Positions 6,817 through 14,214 of a DNA stretch of 41,970 bases are shown here, piece by piece. The notes under the pieces were generated by a model, which had not been told where the DNA came from, searched no databases, and saw only the letters and a program-made list of their open reading frames with translations. Positions within the stretch are counted from its first letter, which is position 1. Each line of letters begins with the position of its first letter. This stretch comes from a virus: the IMG/VR virus record IMGVR_UViG_3300042556_001650, positions 1-41,970 of that record; one strand, 5' to 3'. A program made the position numbers and the translations under genes.

Positions 6817-7694
6817 TGGCACGCATCAGGACCATCAAGCCGGAGTTCTTTCTGCACGAGGAGCTGGCCGAGCTGCCCCCGCTGCATCGGCTGTTGTTCA
6901 TCGGGTTGTGGACGCTTGCCGACCGCCACGGGCGCCTCCAGGACCGCCCGAAACGCATCAAGGCCGAGGTGCTGCCGTACGACTCCGCGGACGTTGCGCG
7001 CATGCTCGATCGCCTCTCCGAGGCCGGTTTTATCGTCCGGTATCAGGTCGGAGTGGGATCGGAGGGGCGATTTATTGCCATCCCCGGCTTTGCGACCCAT
7101 CAGCGGATAAATGGACGCGAAGCCAACGCAGATACACGCATCCCCCCGCCACCCAGTGACCTGCCCGATCCGCCTACGCCGCGTAGCACAACCGACGACG
7201 ACGGGAAGCACCACGGAAGCACCACGGAAGCACCCACGCCTGACCACGGAAGCGACGGGGATCACAGGAAGGGAAGGGAAGGGAAGGGAAGGGAAGGGAG
7301 AGAGCACGCACTCCCTGTTGCTTCCCCGATCGCACCCGTCGTGATGCGCCGCCGGCTCGACGTGGTGCACGAGTCGGCCATCGGCATCGACGTCACCGAG
7401 CGCATGCACCAGCAGTTCCTGGCGCAGCTCCAGAACGTCCGGGTGGCCAACGCCGACACCGTCCTGCGGGCGTTCTACCACCAGACCGAACAGACCTGGC
7501 GCGGCAAGCCAACCGGCAAGCCGTGGCCGTTCTGGGAGGCCCGCGTCGAGGAGCTGGTGAAGCACAAGCACCGGCCGGCGTCCTCGGGCCCGTTCGCCTG
7601 GCGGTGCAAGCACTGCGGACAGCCGCACGAGGTGGCCCGCCGCGAGGACTACGCCACGTTCCGGTGCCCCAGCCTGACCGAGGTGGCGTCATGA
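6816..7694 (+). CDS. Replication initiator / replisome organiser-like protein
   Basis: A 292-residue protein. The N-terminal 95 residues (ARIRTIKPEFFLHEEL, LLFIGLWTLADRHGRL, DRLSEAGFI) are the winged-helix domain common in phage replication organisers. Residues about 108-170 are a low-complexity, charged linker, whose DNA carries two repeat arrays (7199-7264 and 7267-7299). The C-terminus contains an initiator-like helical part and a small zinc knuckle CKHC with a later Cys. It likely binds origin DNA and loads the upstream Prim-Pol/DnaB helicase, as lambda O or DnaD-like proteins do. The pairing with a helicase gene supports this. Start overlaps the helicase stop. Confidence 0.7.
   Translation: MARIRTIKPEFFLHEELAELPPLHRLLFIGLWTLADRHGRLQDRPKRIKAEVLPYDSADVARMLDRLSEAGFIVRYQVGVGSEGRFIAIPGFATHQRINGREANADTRIPPPPSDLPDPPTPRSTTDDDGKHHGSTTEAPTPDHGSDGDHRKGREGKGREGREHALPVASPIAPVVMRRRLDVVHESAIGIDVTERMHQQFLAQLQNVRVANADTVLRAFYHQTEQTWRGKPTGKPWPFWEARVEELVKHKHRPASSGPFAWRCKHCGQPHEVARREDYATFRCPSLTEVAS
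7199..7264. repeat. Phased 11-bp iteron-like array (candidate replication origin)
   Basis: ACCACGGAAGC occurs exactly at 7210-7220, 7221-7231 and 7243-7253, with weaker units in register at 7199-7209, 7232-7242 and 7254-7264. Starts are 11 or 22 bp apart, about one and two helical turns. Because 11 is not a multiple of three, the repeat is not a protein repeat and is kept at DNA level. Its place inside a replication initiator gene mirrors the lambda origin inside gene O. Confidence 0.6.
7267..7299 (+). repeat. GGGAA pentanucleotide tandem repeat
   Basis: About 6.5 units of GGGAA run from 7267 to 7299 immediately after the 11-bp array. The strand is pure purine over more than 30 bases. The unit is 5 bp, so gain or loss of one unit would shift the initiator frame before its C-terminal domain. 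It might be the strand-opening or polypurine part of the origin, or a slippage-prone site. Confidence 0.75.
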
Positions 7695-8173
7695 GCTCTG
7701 AGAGCCCCGTACAGGCCGCCCACCCCATGCAGCGCGACATCCCCGAGCCCCGGTGTGTCGATTGCGGGTGCGCCATCCCCCGGCTGGTGCGTCGGACCCG
7801 GTGCGCGGACTGCACCCAGGCGGCGAGGCGGGCCGCGACCCAGCGGTGCCGCAGCAAGGCCCTGCGCGAACGGCGCCGCTGTGTCGCCTGTGGTGGCGAG
7901 TTCTTCATCCCGAAGGGCAAGCGGCGCGAGCAAGTCTGCTGCAGCCGCCGGTGTGGCTGGAATCATTCCGCCCAGGTGCGCGCGGACCGGCAAGGCTGGG
8001 CCGGCGAGAGTCCCGCCGTCATCGAGGCGAAGCTCGAGGCGGCCCGGGCGGCCCGGCTGGCCGAGGAGCGCCGGCAGGGGCAGCGCCGCTACACCATCGA
8101 GACCGGGTGGATGCAGCGCAGTGACGCCACCAGCTACTTCGAGCGGGACGGTGTGGACGGGGGTGGCTGGTGA
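7691..8173 (+). CDS. Multi-zinc-knuckle protein, possibly HNH-related
   Basis: A 160-residue basic protein with CVDCGC...CADC in the first 45 residues and CVACGG...CCSRRC at about 64-90, two zinc sites of four Cys each. The second site with its Arg/Lys-rich loop looks like the zinc part of HNH or recombination-mediator proteins, but I see no HNH catalytic His-Asn-His triad (only a WNH after the last Cys). The C-terminus is a charged helix (VIEAKLEAARAARLAEERR). Probably binds nucleic acid. ATG 7691 overlaps the initiator stop. Confidence 0.55.
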   Translation: MSSESPVQAAHPMQRDIPEPRCVDCGCAIPRLVRRTRCADCTQAARRAATQRCRSKALRERRRCVACGGEFFIPKGKRREQVCCSRRCGWNHSAQVRADRQGWAGESPAVIEAKLEAARAARLAEERRQGQRRYTIETGWMQRSDATSYFERDGVDGGGW

Positions 8174-8337
8174 GCCTCGCGGACGTCTTCCCGGCCGACC
8201 ACGGCGATCTCACCGCCGCCCGTGCGGAGGTGGCGCGGCTGCGGGAGGCGCTGGAGTGGCTGCGGCCCCGCGTTGACGGTGACGAGCTTGACCACATCGA
8301 CGCCGCCCTTGCGGCGAAGGAGGCCGACCGTGGGTGA
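8170..8337 (+). CDS. Small helical protein, 55 residues
   Basis: A short frame that begins with GTG overlapping the preceding TGA (GTGA). Its centre (TAARAEVARLREALEWL) is a likely coiled coil. The last residues KEADRG are encoded by an 18-bp stretch, 8318-8335, that also holds the AGGAGG ribosome site and GTG of the next gene; the same stretch ends the next gene too. Function unknown. Confidence 0.5.
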   Translation: MSLADVFPADHGDLTAARAEVARLREALEWLRPRVDGDELDHIDAALAAKEADRG

Positions 8338-8662
8338 GTGGCGACCGATTGAGACTGAGATGCCAAAGGGACAGGACACCTTGGTGGTGTTCTCTGACGG
8401 CTCCATGCAGGTGGCTAAGTGGGACGCGGGCTGCGACGACCATTTGATGGCGTTCGGTGATGGGCTCCCCACCCACTGGATGCCCCTCCCCGCCCCACCG
8501 CAGGAGGCCGACCGTGGGTAACTACGTGACCGACCTCCAGTGGTGGACCGCCACGACGACGTACACGCACACGCCGCCGACCTGGGTTGACCTGTACCGG
8601 CGCATTCCAGCCGATGGGCCGCTGGGCCTGACCCGGCTGCGATACGAGGAGGCCAACCGTGG
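8318..8662 (+). repeat. Three-copy gene-junction repeat carrying ribosome site and start
   Basis: AGGAGGCCGACCGTGGGT is identical at 8318-8335 and 8502-8519, and AGGAGGCCAACCGTGG follows at 8647-8662. In each copy the first six bases are the ribosome site and a GTG start lies 12 bases in. Upstream genes end in the same residues, EADRG or EANRG. The copies bracket two small genes, like cassette borders. Confidence 0.8.
8330..8521 (+). CDS. DUF551-like protein
   Basis: A 63-residue protein with the order typical of DUF551 (PF04448): an N-terminal WRPIET, the strand VVFSDGSMQVAKW, and a C-terminal HWMPLPAPP. Proteins of this family are common in phages and their function is unknown. The frame is open upstream, but the GTG at 8330, six bases after AGGAGG in the shared junction repeat, gives the expected short product starting MGEWRPIE. 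Confidence 0.75.
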   Translation: MGEWRPIETEMPKGQDTLVVFSDGSMQVAKWDAGCDDHLMAFGDGLPTHWMPLPAPPQEADRG

Positions 8663-8669
8663 CGAGTGA
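8514..8669 (+). CDS. Hypothetical protein, 51 residues
   Basis: Begins with GTG in the second copy of the 18-bp junction repeat (8502-8519) and ends in the third, degenerate copy. The sequence is Trp/Tyr/Thr-rich (LQWWTATTTYTHTPP) and not recognised. Overlap on both sides and exact placing of the ribosome site argue that it is translated, in spite of its length. Confidence 0.5.
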   Translation: MGNYVTDLQWWTATTTYTHTPPTWVDLYRRIPADGPLGLTRLRYEEANRGE

Positions 8670-9105
8670 GCCGGTGACGTTCTTCATCGCCTGCGTGCCG
8701 CCGCGCACCTCGCATCACCACAAGCGCATCGTCCGCATAGGGCAGTTCTCCCGGCTGGCCGACAAGCCCGAACTCGTGCAGGCCAAGGCCACGCTGGACG
8801 CGCTGCTCCTGCCCCACCAGCCGCTCGTGCCGGTGTTCGGGCCGGTGCGGCTCGACCTGGAGTTCACCTGGCCGTGGCGGGCGTCCGAACCGCGCAAGGT
8901 GCGCGCCCTCGGCCGTGTCCCGCACACCAGCAAGCCGGATTGCTCGAACGTCCTGAAGACGCTCGAAGACCGGCTGGTGGCGCTGCGGTTCATCGGGGAT
9001 GACGCCAACGTCGTCGAGGTCACGGTGCGGAAGTTCTGGGGCGACGAGCCGGGCATCCGCATCAGCATCACGCCGCTCACACAGGCGGCGCGGGAGGTCG
9101 CATGA
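8659..9105 (+). CDS. RusA-like Holliday junction resolvase
   Basis: A 148-residue protein with the RusA layout (PF05866): a basic N-terminus, a central strand FGPVRLDLEFTWPW, the core KPDCSNVLKTLEDRL (from residue 92) and GDDANVVEV (113-121). RusA dimers cut four-way junctions with three Asp residues, of which the first two are in PDxDN; here the second is Ser (PDCSN). The DD pair is kept. It is well placed, at the end of the replication block and before packaging, to clear branched DNA. GTG start at 8659 lies in the third junction repeat. Confidence 0.78.
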   Translation: MASEPVTFFIACVPPRTSHHHKRIVRIGQFSRLADKPELVQAKATLDALLLPHQPLVPVFGPVRLDLEFTWPWRASEPRKVRALGRVPHTSKPDCSNVLKTLEDRLVALRFIGDDANVVEVTVRKFWGDEPGIRISITPLTQAAREVA

Positions 9106-10478
9106 GCAACGCCAAGAAGACGCAACAATTCGGGCATATCAAGGATTTGACACACGATCCGCGCAATGCCCGCAAGCACACCCCGCGCAACGTCGGGGAT
9201 ATCGTGTCGGCCCTACAGGAGGTCGGAGCGGCCCGGTCGATTGTCATCGACGAGGACGGCATCATCCTGGCCGGCAACGCGACCATCGACGCGGCAGCCG
9301 AGGCGGGCATCACGAAGCTACAGGTGGTCGACGTGGACGGCGATACGGTCGTGGCCGTGCGGCGAACCGGCCTGACGCCCGCGCAGAAGACGCGGCTCGC
9401 GCTGTTCGACAACCGCGCCGCTGAGCACGCGCAGTGGGACACGGAGGTGCTGCTGGCGCTGGCCGACGAAGGCGCGCTGGTTGGCATGTGGACGGATGAC
9501 GAGATCGCGGCGCTGCAGGCGCTGCAGCAGGAAGCGCCCGACGGCGACGGTGAGGGCGGGGCGGGCAGTCTCGCGGCGAAGTTCGGCGTGCCGCCGTTCT
9601 CCGTCCTGAACGCCCGTGAGGGCTGGTGGCAGGATCGCAAGCGCGGCTGGCTTTCGCTCGGGATAGCAAGCGAACTTGGGCGGGATGCTGCGGTTGGCGG
9701 ATCGAAAATGGTGGCTGGATATGAAGGTGGCGAGCGCAAGACAGGACTCGTGAGTGAAACCGACACATCAATCTTCGATCCGGTCCTCTGCGAACTGGCG
9801 TATCGCTGGTTCTGCCCGCCTGGCGGCGTCGTGCTCGACCCCTTCGCGGGCGGCAGCGTGCGCGGTATCGTCGCCAGCAAGCTTGGGCGCGCCTACGTCG
9901 GCGTCGAACTCCGCGCCGAGCAAATCGCGGCCAATCGCGCACAGGCCGACACGATCTGCGCCGACCCCATGCCGGTCTGGCAAGAGGGCGACAGCCGGTA
10001 CCTCGACACGCTCTGCGCCGGGCTCGCCGCCGATCTCGTCTTCACATGCCCGCCGTACGCCGACCTTGAACGGTACAGCGACGACCCGCGCGACCTTTCG
10101 ACGATGCCCTACGCGGCCTTCGTCGAGGCGTACACGGCCATCATCGCGGGCGCCTGTGCGCTCCTGAAGCCTAACCGCTTCGCCTGTGTTGTTGTCGGCG
10201 AGGTCCGCAGCAAGCATGGCGGTTACTACGGCTTCGTCCCTGACACCATCGCGGCGTTTCGCTCGGCTGGCCTGAGCTATTACAACGAAGCAATCCTCGT
10301 GACGGCCGCGGGGAGCCTGCCGATTCGCGTCTCTGGGCAGTTCACGTCCAGCCGGAAGGTCGGCAAGACGCACCAGAACGTGCTCGTCTTCGTGAAGGGC
10401 GACGCGAAGAAGGCGACACAGGCGGTCGGGCCTGTCGAGTTCGGGGAGATACCCATCGACGAGGAGGCCACTCCATGA
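9102..10478 (+). CDS. ParB-domain / DNA methyltransferase fusion
   Basis: A 458-residue protein. Residues 1-110 are a ParB-like nuclease-fold domain (IKDLTHDPRNARKHTPRN, then AGNATIDAA). The C-terminal half is an amino-methyltransferase: SAM motif I is LDPFAGGSVRG (about 243-253), SDDPRDLS follows the catalytic CPPY at 316-319. The order is typical of phage ParB-MTase proteins that modify cytosine N4 or adenine N6. It is between RusA and terminase, where such proteins often lie, and may mark DNA against host restriction or for packaging. It starts with ATGA overlap and a GGGAGG site, and ends by overlapping the small terminase. Confidence 0.85.
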   Translation: MSNAKKTQQFGHIKDLTHDPRNARKHTPRNVGDIVSALQEVGAARSIVIDEDGIILAGNATIDAAAEAGITKLQVVDVDGDTVVAVRRTGLTPAQKTRLALFDNRAAEHAQWDTEVLLALADEGALVGMWTDDEIAALQALQQEAPDGDGEGGAGSLAAKFGVPPFSVLNAREGWWQDRKRGWLSLGIASELGRDAAVGGSKMVAGYEGGERKTGLVSETDTSIFDPVLCELAYRWFCPPGGVVLDPFAGGSVRGIVASKLGRAYVGVELRAEQIAANRAQADTICADPMPVWQEGDSRYLDTLCAGLAADLVFTCPPYADLERYSDDPRDLSTMPYAAFVEAYTAIIAGACALLKPNRFACVVVGEVRSKHGGYYGFVPDTIAAFRSAGLSYYNEAILVTAAGSLPIRVSGQFTSSRKVGKTHQNVLVFVKGDAKKATQAVGPVEFGEIPIDEEATP

Positions 10479-10912
10479 CCACAAAGAAGAAGAACCGCCC
10501 GCCGCATCCCGGCGAGTCCGAGACCATCGTGGCCCGCCGCGTCAAGGCGCTCGACCTTCGCAAGGCCGGCCTGACGTACCGGCGCATCGCCGAAGAACTC
10601 AAGGTCAACGTCCGCACCGCCTACACCGACGTACAGGACGAACTGGCCGCACTCAAGACGCTGACCGGCAAGGCGGCCGAGGACATCCGCGAGTTGGAAC
10701 TGCGCCGCCTCGACGATTACACGCTTGGCCTGACGCCAGCCGCGCGCCGGGGCGACGTCCGCGCCGTGATCGCCCTCGTCCGCGTGCAGGAGCGGCGCGC
10801 CAAGCTGCTCGGCATTGACGCGCCAACGAACCACACGATGTCCGCACCTGGCGGTGGCCCAATCGCCGTCATCGAGCGCCGCATCCTGCATGGCAAAGAT
10901 CCTCAGGATTGA
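10475..10912 (+). CDS. Putative small terminase subunit
   Basis: A 145-residue protein directly upstream of, and overlapping by 23 bases, the large terminase. Its N-terminal half has an HTH (LRKAGLTYRRIAEELKVNVRTAYTDV, about 29-54) that would read the packaging site; the middle is helical and suited to ring formation, and the tail is short and flexible. Such HTH-plus-helical proteins before terL are the usual small subunits that choose phage DNA. Strong GAGGAGG site before ATG 10475. No separate packaging site motif is recognised. Confidence 0.72.
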   Translation: MTTKKKNRPPHPGESETIVARRVKALDLRKAGLTYRRIAEELKVNVRTAYTDVQDELAALKTLTGKAAEDIRELELRRLDDYTLGLTPAARRGDVRAVIALVRVQERRAKLLGIDAPTNHTMSAPGGGPIAVIERRILHGKDPQD

Positions 10913-12110
10913 CACGCCGCCCGTGTTCGCGCCGCTCTTGGACCGCGCACGGTACAAGGGCGCCAAGGGTGGGCGCGGCTCAGGGAAGTCGCACCACTTC
11001 GCCGAGGCGGTGGTGGAGCGATGCCTCCTGCAGCCGGGGTGCCGTGTCGTGTGCGTGCGCGAAATTCAGAAGTCACTGCAGGAGTCGGCCAAGCGGCTGA
11101 TCGACGACAAGATCGCCGCCTTCGGCGTGCCGGGTTTCATCCCACGCGCGTCAAGCATCGACACGCCAGGCGGGGGCGTGATCCTGTTTCAGGGGATGCA
11201 GAATCACACCGCCGAGTCGATCAAGTCGCTTGAAGGCATCGACGTCGCGTGGGTCGAGGAAGCGCAATCCCTCTCCCAGCGGTCGCTCGACCTGTTGCGC
11301 CCGACCATCCGCAAGGACGGGTCCGAGTTGTGGTTCTCGTGGAATCCACGCCGCCCCTCTGACCCGGTGGATGCGTTCTTTGCTGACCCGCCACCGGATT
11401 CCGTGGTGGTCACAGCCAACTTTGACGACAACCCGTGGCTCCCGGATGTCCTGCGCGCCGAGATGGAGTTGGACCGCGCCCGCGATCCCGAGAAGTACGC
11501 GCACATCTGGCTCGGCGAGTACGAGCGGCACAGTGAGGCCCGCGTCTTCCGCAACTGGAAGATCGAGGCGTTCGACAGCCCTGCCGATGCGACCTGGTAC
11601 CTCGGCGCGGACTGGGGCTTTGCCTCCGACCCGACGGTCCTGGTCCGCTGCCGCCTCGACGGTCGGACGCTGTACGTCGACCGCGAGGTGTACCGGGTGG
11701 GCTGCGAGATCGACCACACGCCGGCGCTATTCGACACGCTGGTCCCGGAGTCGCCGGGGTGGGCCAGGCGCTGGCCGCTGGTGGCCGACAGCGCGCGGCC
11801 CGAAACCATCAGCTACATGCGGCGGCACGGCTACCGCAACGTGACCGCCGCGGCCAAGGGGACGGGCAGTGTGCAGGAGGGCATCACGTTCCTGCAGGCG
11901 TACGACATCGTCGTGCATCCGCGCTGCCAGCACACGATCGACGAGCTCACGCTGTACCGCTACAAGACGGACCCGCTCACTGGGCACGTGCTGCCGGTGC
12001 TGCAGGACACCAAGAACCACGTGATCGACGCGCTGCGCTATGCGATTGAGCCGCTCCGGCGCAACCGTGCACCGGTCGCGTCGGCGATCTGGTCGGAGAG
12101 CTACCTGTGA
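10890..12110 (+). CDS. terL: Terminase large subunit, PBSX-like
   Basis: A 406-residue packaging motor. The ATPase half has Walker A GGRGSGKS (27-34), VAWVEEAQS as Walker B with catalytic Glu, and FSWNPRRPSDPVDAFF. The nuclease half has GADWGFASDPT with the first metal Asp, VADSARPE, and KNHVIDALRYA with the last Asp. This order matches the PBSX/Terminase_3 type, whose members include headful packagers; that fits the circular map but does not prove it. The ATG at 10890 is used since an upstream in-frame start would overlap most of the small-subunit end. Confidence 0.92.
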   Translation: MAKILRIDTPPVFAPLLDRARYKGAKGGRGSGKSHHFAEAVVERCLLQPGCRVVCVREIQKSLQESAKRLIDDKIAAFGVPGFIPRASSIDTPGGGVILFQGMQNHTAESIKSLEGIDVAWVEEAQSLSQRSLDLLRPTIRKDGSELWFSWNPRRPSDPVDAFFADPPPDSVVVTANFDDNPWLPDVLRAEMELDRARDPEKYAHIWLGEYERHSEARVFRNWKIEAFDSPADATWYLGADWGFASDPTVLVRCRLDGRTLYVDREVYRVGCEIDHTPALFDTLVPESPGWARRWPLVADSARPETISYMRRHGYRNVTAAAKGTGSVQEGITFLQAYDIVVHPRCQHTIDELTLYRYKTDPLTGHVLPVLQDTKNHVIDALRYAIEPLRRNRAPVASAIWSESYL

Positions 12111-12490
12111 GGATGCCGCCGATGTCCACGCCGAGCCCTGATCCGCATCTGCCGCTGCTGCGTTGCCCACAGTGCGGCTCCGTGTACGCCGCCCTCGACG
12201 GCGCGGCGCCGGTCACCCTCCAGCGGGCCCTGTGGGCCTGCGAGGCGTGCGCCTCCTTGGAGTCCTGGCGCCCGCGTGAGTCGCTGCGCACCACGGGCGT
12301 CATCGTCACGATGCGCCTGACGGCCTGCGAGTTTGCGCACCTCCGCGATGTCGCGGCCCAGTCCGACGAGACGATGAGCGACGTCATCCGCGAGGCCCTC
12401 TACGAGTGGTACGGCATCGGGGACTTGCACGCCAACTCGCTGAGCGCGGCCTCGCTGGTGGCGGTCCGTGCAGCGCGGGGCGCGGCGTGA
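12107..12490 (+). CDS. Zinc-ribbon plus ribbon-helix-helix protein
   Basis: A 127-residue protein. Near the N-terminus CPQC and CEAC are spaced as in a zinc ribbon (about 20-48). Residues about 65-100 read as a ribbon-helix-helix: a strand IVTMRLT, helix CEFAHLRDVAAQ, and a second helix MSDVIREALYEWYG. RHH proteins bind DNA as dimers, so this is probably a regulator of late genes or a DNA-packaging accessory. GTG 12107 overlaps the terL stop; ATG at 12113 and 12122 are other possible starts. Confidence 0.6.
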   Translation: MRMPPMSTPSPDPHLPLLRCPQCGSVYAALDGAAPVTLQRALWACEACASLESWRPRESLRTTGVIVTMRLTACEFAHLRDVAAQSDETMSDVIREALYEWYGIGDLHANSLSAASLVAVRAARGAA

Positions 12491-12554
12491 GTGCGGTAAC
12501 ACGCTCGGTCGTACCGCCTCGCATGCTGGGAGTGCCGCCGAGCCCCTCCCCCGG

Positions 12555-12614
12555 TGGTGGACCCGATCGGGCCCTTTCTTCGGATGGTGGTCCCGGTCGG
12601 GCCCTTTCGTCGGA
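12555..12614. repeat. Two 30-bp tandem repeats between terminase and portal
   Basis: TGGTGGACCCGATCGGGCCC begins the unit at 12555-12584, and a second unit with three changes follows at 12585-12614. Each holds a GC palindrome followed by CCCTTTC. They occupy most of a 143-bp non-coding gap, rare in this genome. They could be a terminator pair, a protein-binding site or a packaging-related site; only the repeat is certain. Confidence 0.8.
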
Positions 12615-12633
12615 GATGATCTAGTCCTGCCCT

Positions 12634-14211
12634 ATGGCGACCACGACGACGCCCTCCACGCTGCGTGATGCCATCGGGCCCACGCATCCGCTGTACGACA
12701 CGTGGCGGCACGTGTGGGTCCAGCTCGCCCATGTGGCCGAAGGCGCGGGCGGCTTCCTCACCGGCGATTACCTCATCCCGCATCCCCGCGAGTGGAAGGA
12801 TCACGAGGCCGCCACGCCGACCCAGCCCACCAAGAAGCTGCTCGAGCGGCGCACGCTGGCCCGCTACGAGAACGTGGCGCGGCTCATCCTGGACGCCAAG
12901 CTGTCCGGGCTCTTCCGTGAGCCGCCGATCCGCCGCTGCATCTCGCCGGCGGGCGCGGTCATCGAGGCGCATCCCTTCCTCGACTGGACGACCAACGTCG
13001 ACGGCGCGGGCACTAGCCTGGCCGACTGGATGCGGGTCGAGTTCATGGCGGCGCTCATCTATGGGCACGACGTGCTCGTGATGGACCGGGCCGGCGATGA
13101 CGGGCAGACGGCGGCCGACCGGGCCGCGCTGGTGCTGCGCGGCTTCACGCCGCTGGACGTGCCCGACTGGCTGCAGAGCTCCACGGGGCACCTCACGGCG
13201 GTCAAGGTCGTCGAGCCGGTCCTGCGCGAGTCGCTCCAGCGGCCGATGCTCGGCACCGATGTGCAGTTCCGCGTCACCGAGATCACCGCCGACGGCGCGA
13301 CCACGTACCAGGCCGGCGTGTCGGAGCGGACCACGGTCGATCACGGGTTCGGCGTGCTGCCGGTGGTGGTGCTGTACGCGCATCGGCGGGCCACGCTGCC
13401 GGTCCTTGGCCAGTCGGCGCTCAGCGACCCGATGTTGTACATCGACCTGTACAACCTCACGAGCGAGGAGCGCGAGCTGCTGCGCAAGCAGACGTTCTCT
13501 ATCCTCAACATCCCGCTCGGCACGTCGGCCGATGGCGGCCCCGCCATGTCGCTCGAGCAGGCGCAGTCGCTGCTCGGGCAGACCACCTCCACCGCGGCGG
13601 TGTTGTTCTCAGGCCAGCCGGCGGGCTACATCACCGCCGACACCAGCACCGTCGAGGTGTACCAGCAGGCGCGGCAGGAGTTGATCCGCACGATCTTCCG
13701 GCTGTGTGCGATCCCCTACGACCAGGACAGCCGCGATGCCGAGTCGGCCGAGTCGCGCCGCCTGAAGCGGACCGATTACGCGACGGTGCTGGCCGGGTAC
13801 GCCGACGAGCTGACGCGCGCCGAGTTGGCGATCGCGCGGCTGTGGTTCCGGGGCACGTACGGCGACCGCTGGGAAGCCGAGTGGGAGCGGGCGGGCCTGC
13901 AGATCCAGTACGCCACCCACTTCGACGCGCCCGAGGCGTCTGAGCTGCTTGGGATGGCCCAGGCCGCGCTCGCGCTACCGATCGGCGAGTCGGCGACGTT
14001 CCGTACCGAGCTCGGGACCAAGATGATCCCGACGTTCCTGCCGGACGCGGCGCCCGACCTGCAGAGCACCATCCGCGCCGAACTCGAAGCCGCACCGACG
14101 CCGGCCGAGGCGCGGCAGGCCAACATGCAGGCGATGGCCGCACGCTTCGCGTCCGTCCCGGCCCGCCGCGACGACCGCGCCGACGACGACGCCGACGACA
14201 GCGAGCGCTAG
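12634..14211 (+). CDS. Portal protein
   Basis: A 525-residue protein after terminase. It carries features of phage portals of the DUF4055/SPP1 gp6 group: an N-terminal region with ARLILDAKLSGLFRE, a central strand-rich clip and wing (GFGVLPVVVLYAHRR), DLYNLTSEERELLRKQTF, and a helical C-terminus (RLKRTDYATVLAGYADELTRAE), ending in a strongly charged Asp/Arg tail. Twelve copies would form the vertex through which DNA enters and to which the connector binds. No clear Shine-Dalgarno precedes ATG 12634, unlike neighbours, which may point to control through the upstream repeats. Confidence 0.8.
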   Translation: MATTTTPSTLRDAIGPTHPLYDTWRHVWVQLAHVAEGAGGFLTGDYLIPHPREWKDHEAATPTQPTKKLLERRTLARYENVARLILDAKLSGLFREPPIRRCISPAGAVIEAHPFLDWTTNVDGAGTSLADWMRVEFMAALIYGHDVLVMDRAGDDGQTAADRAALVLRGFTPLDVPDWLQSSTGHLTAVKVVEPVLRESLQRPMLGTDVQFRVTEITADGATTYQAGVSERTTVDHGFGVLPVVVLYAHRRATLPVLGQSALSDPMLYIDLYNLTSEERELLRKQTFSILNIPLGTSADGGPAMSLEQAQSLLGQTTSTAAVLFSGQPAGYITADTSTVEVYQQARQELIRTIFRLCAIPYDQDSRDAESAESRRLKRTDYATVLAGYADELTRAELAIARLWFRGTYGDRWEAEWERAGLQIQYATHFDAPEASELLGMAQAALALPIGESATFRTELGTKMIPTFLPDAAPDLQSTIRAELEAAPTPAEARQANMQAMAARFASVPARRDDRADDDADDSER

Positions 14212-14214
14212 GCC

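Noticed and set aside
12555-12614. CRISPR-like repeats
   Set aside because: Only two adjacent units without spacers and no cas genes.
12406-12624. A 72-codon frame over the 30-bp repeats
   Set aside because: It overlaps the RHH gene, has no ribosome site and low-complexity content, so it is probably not translated.
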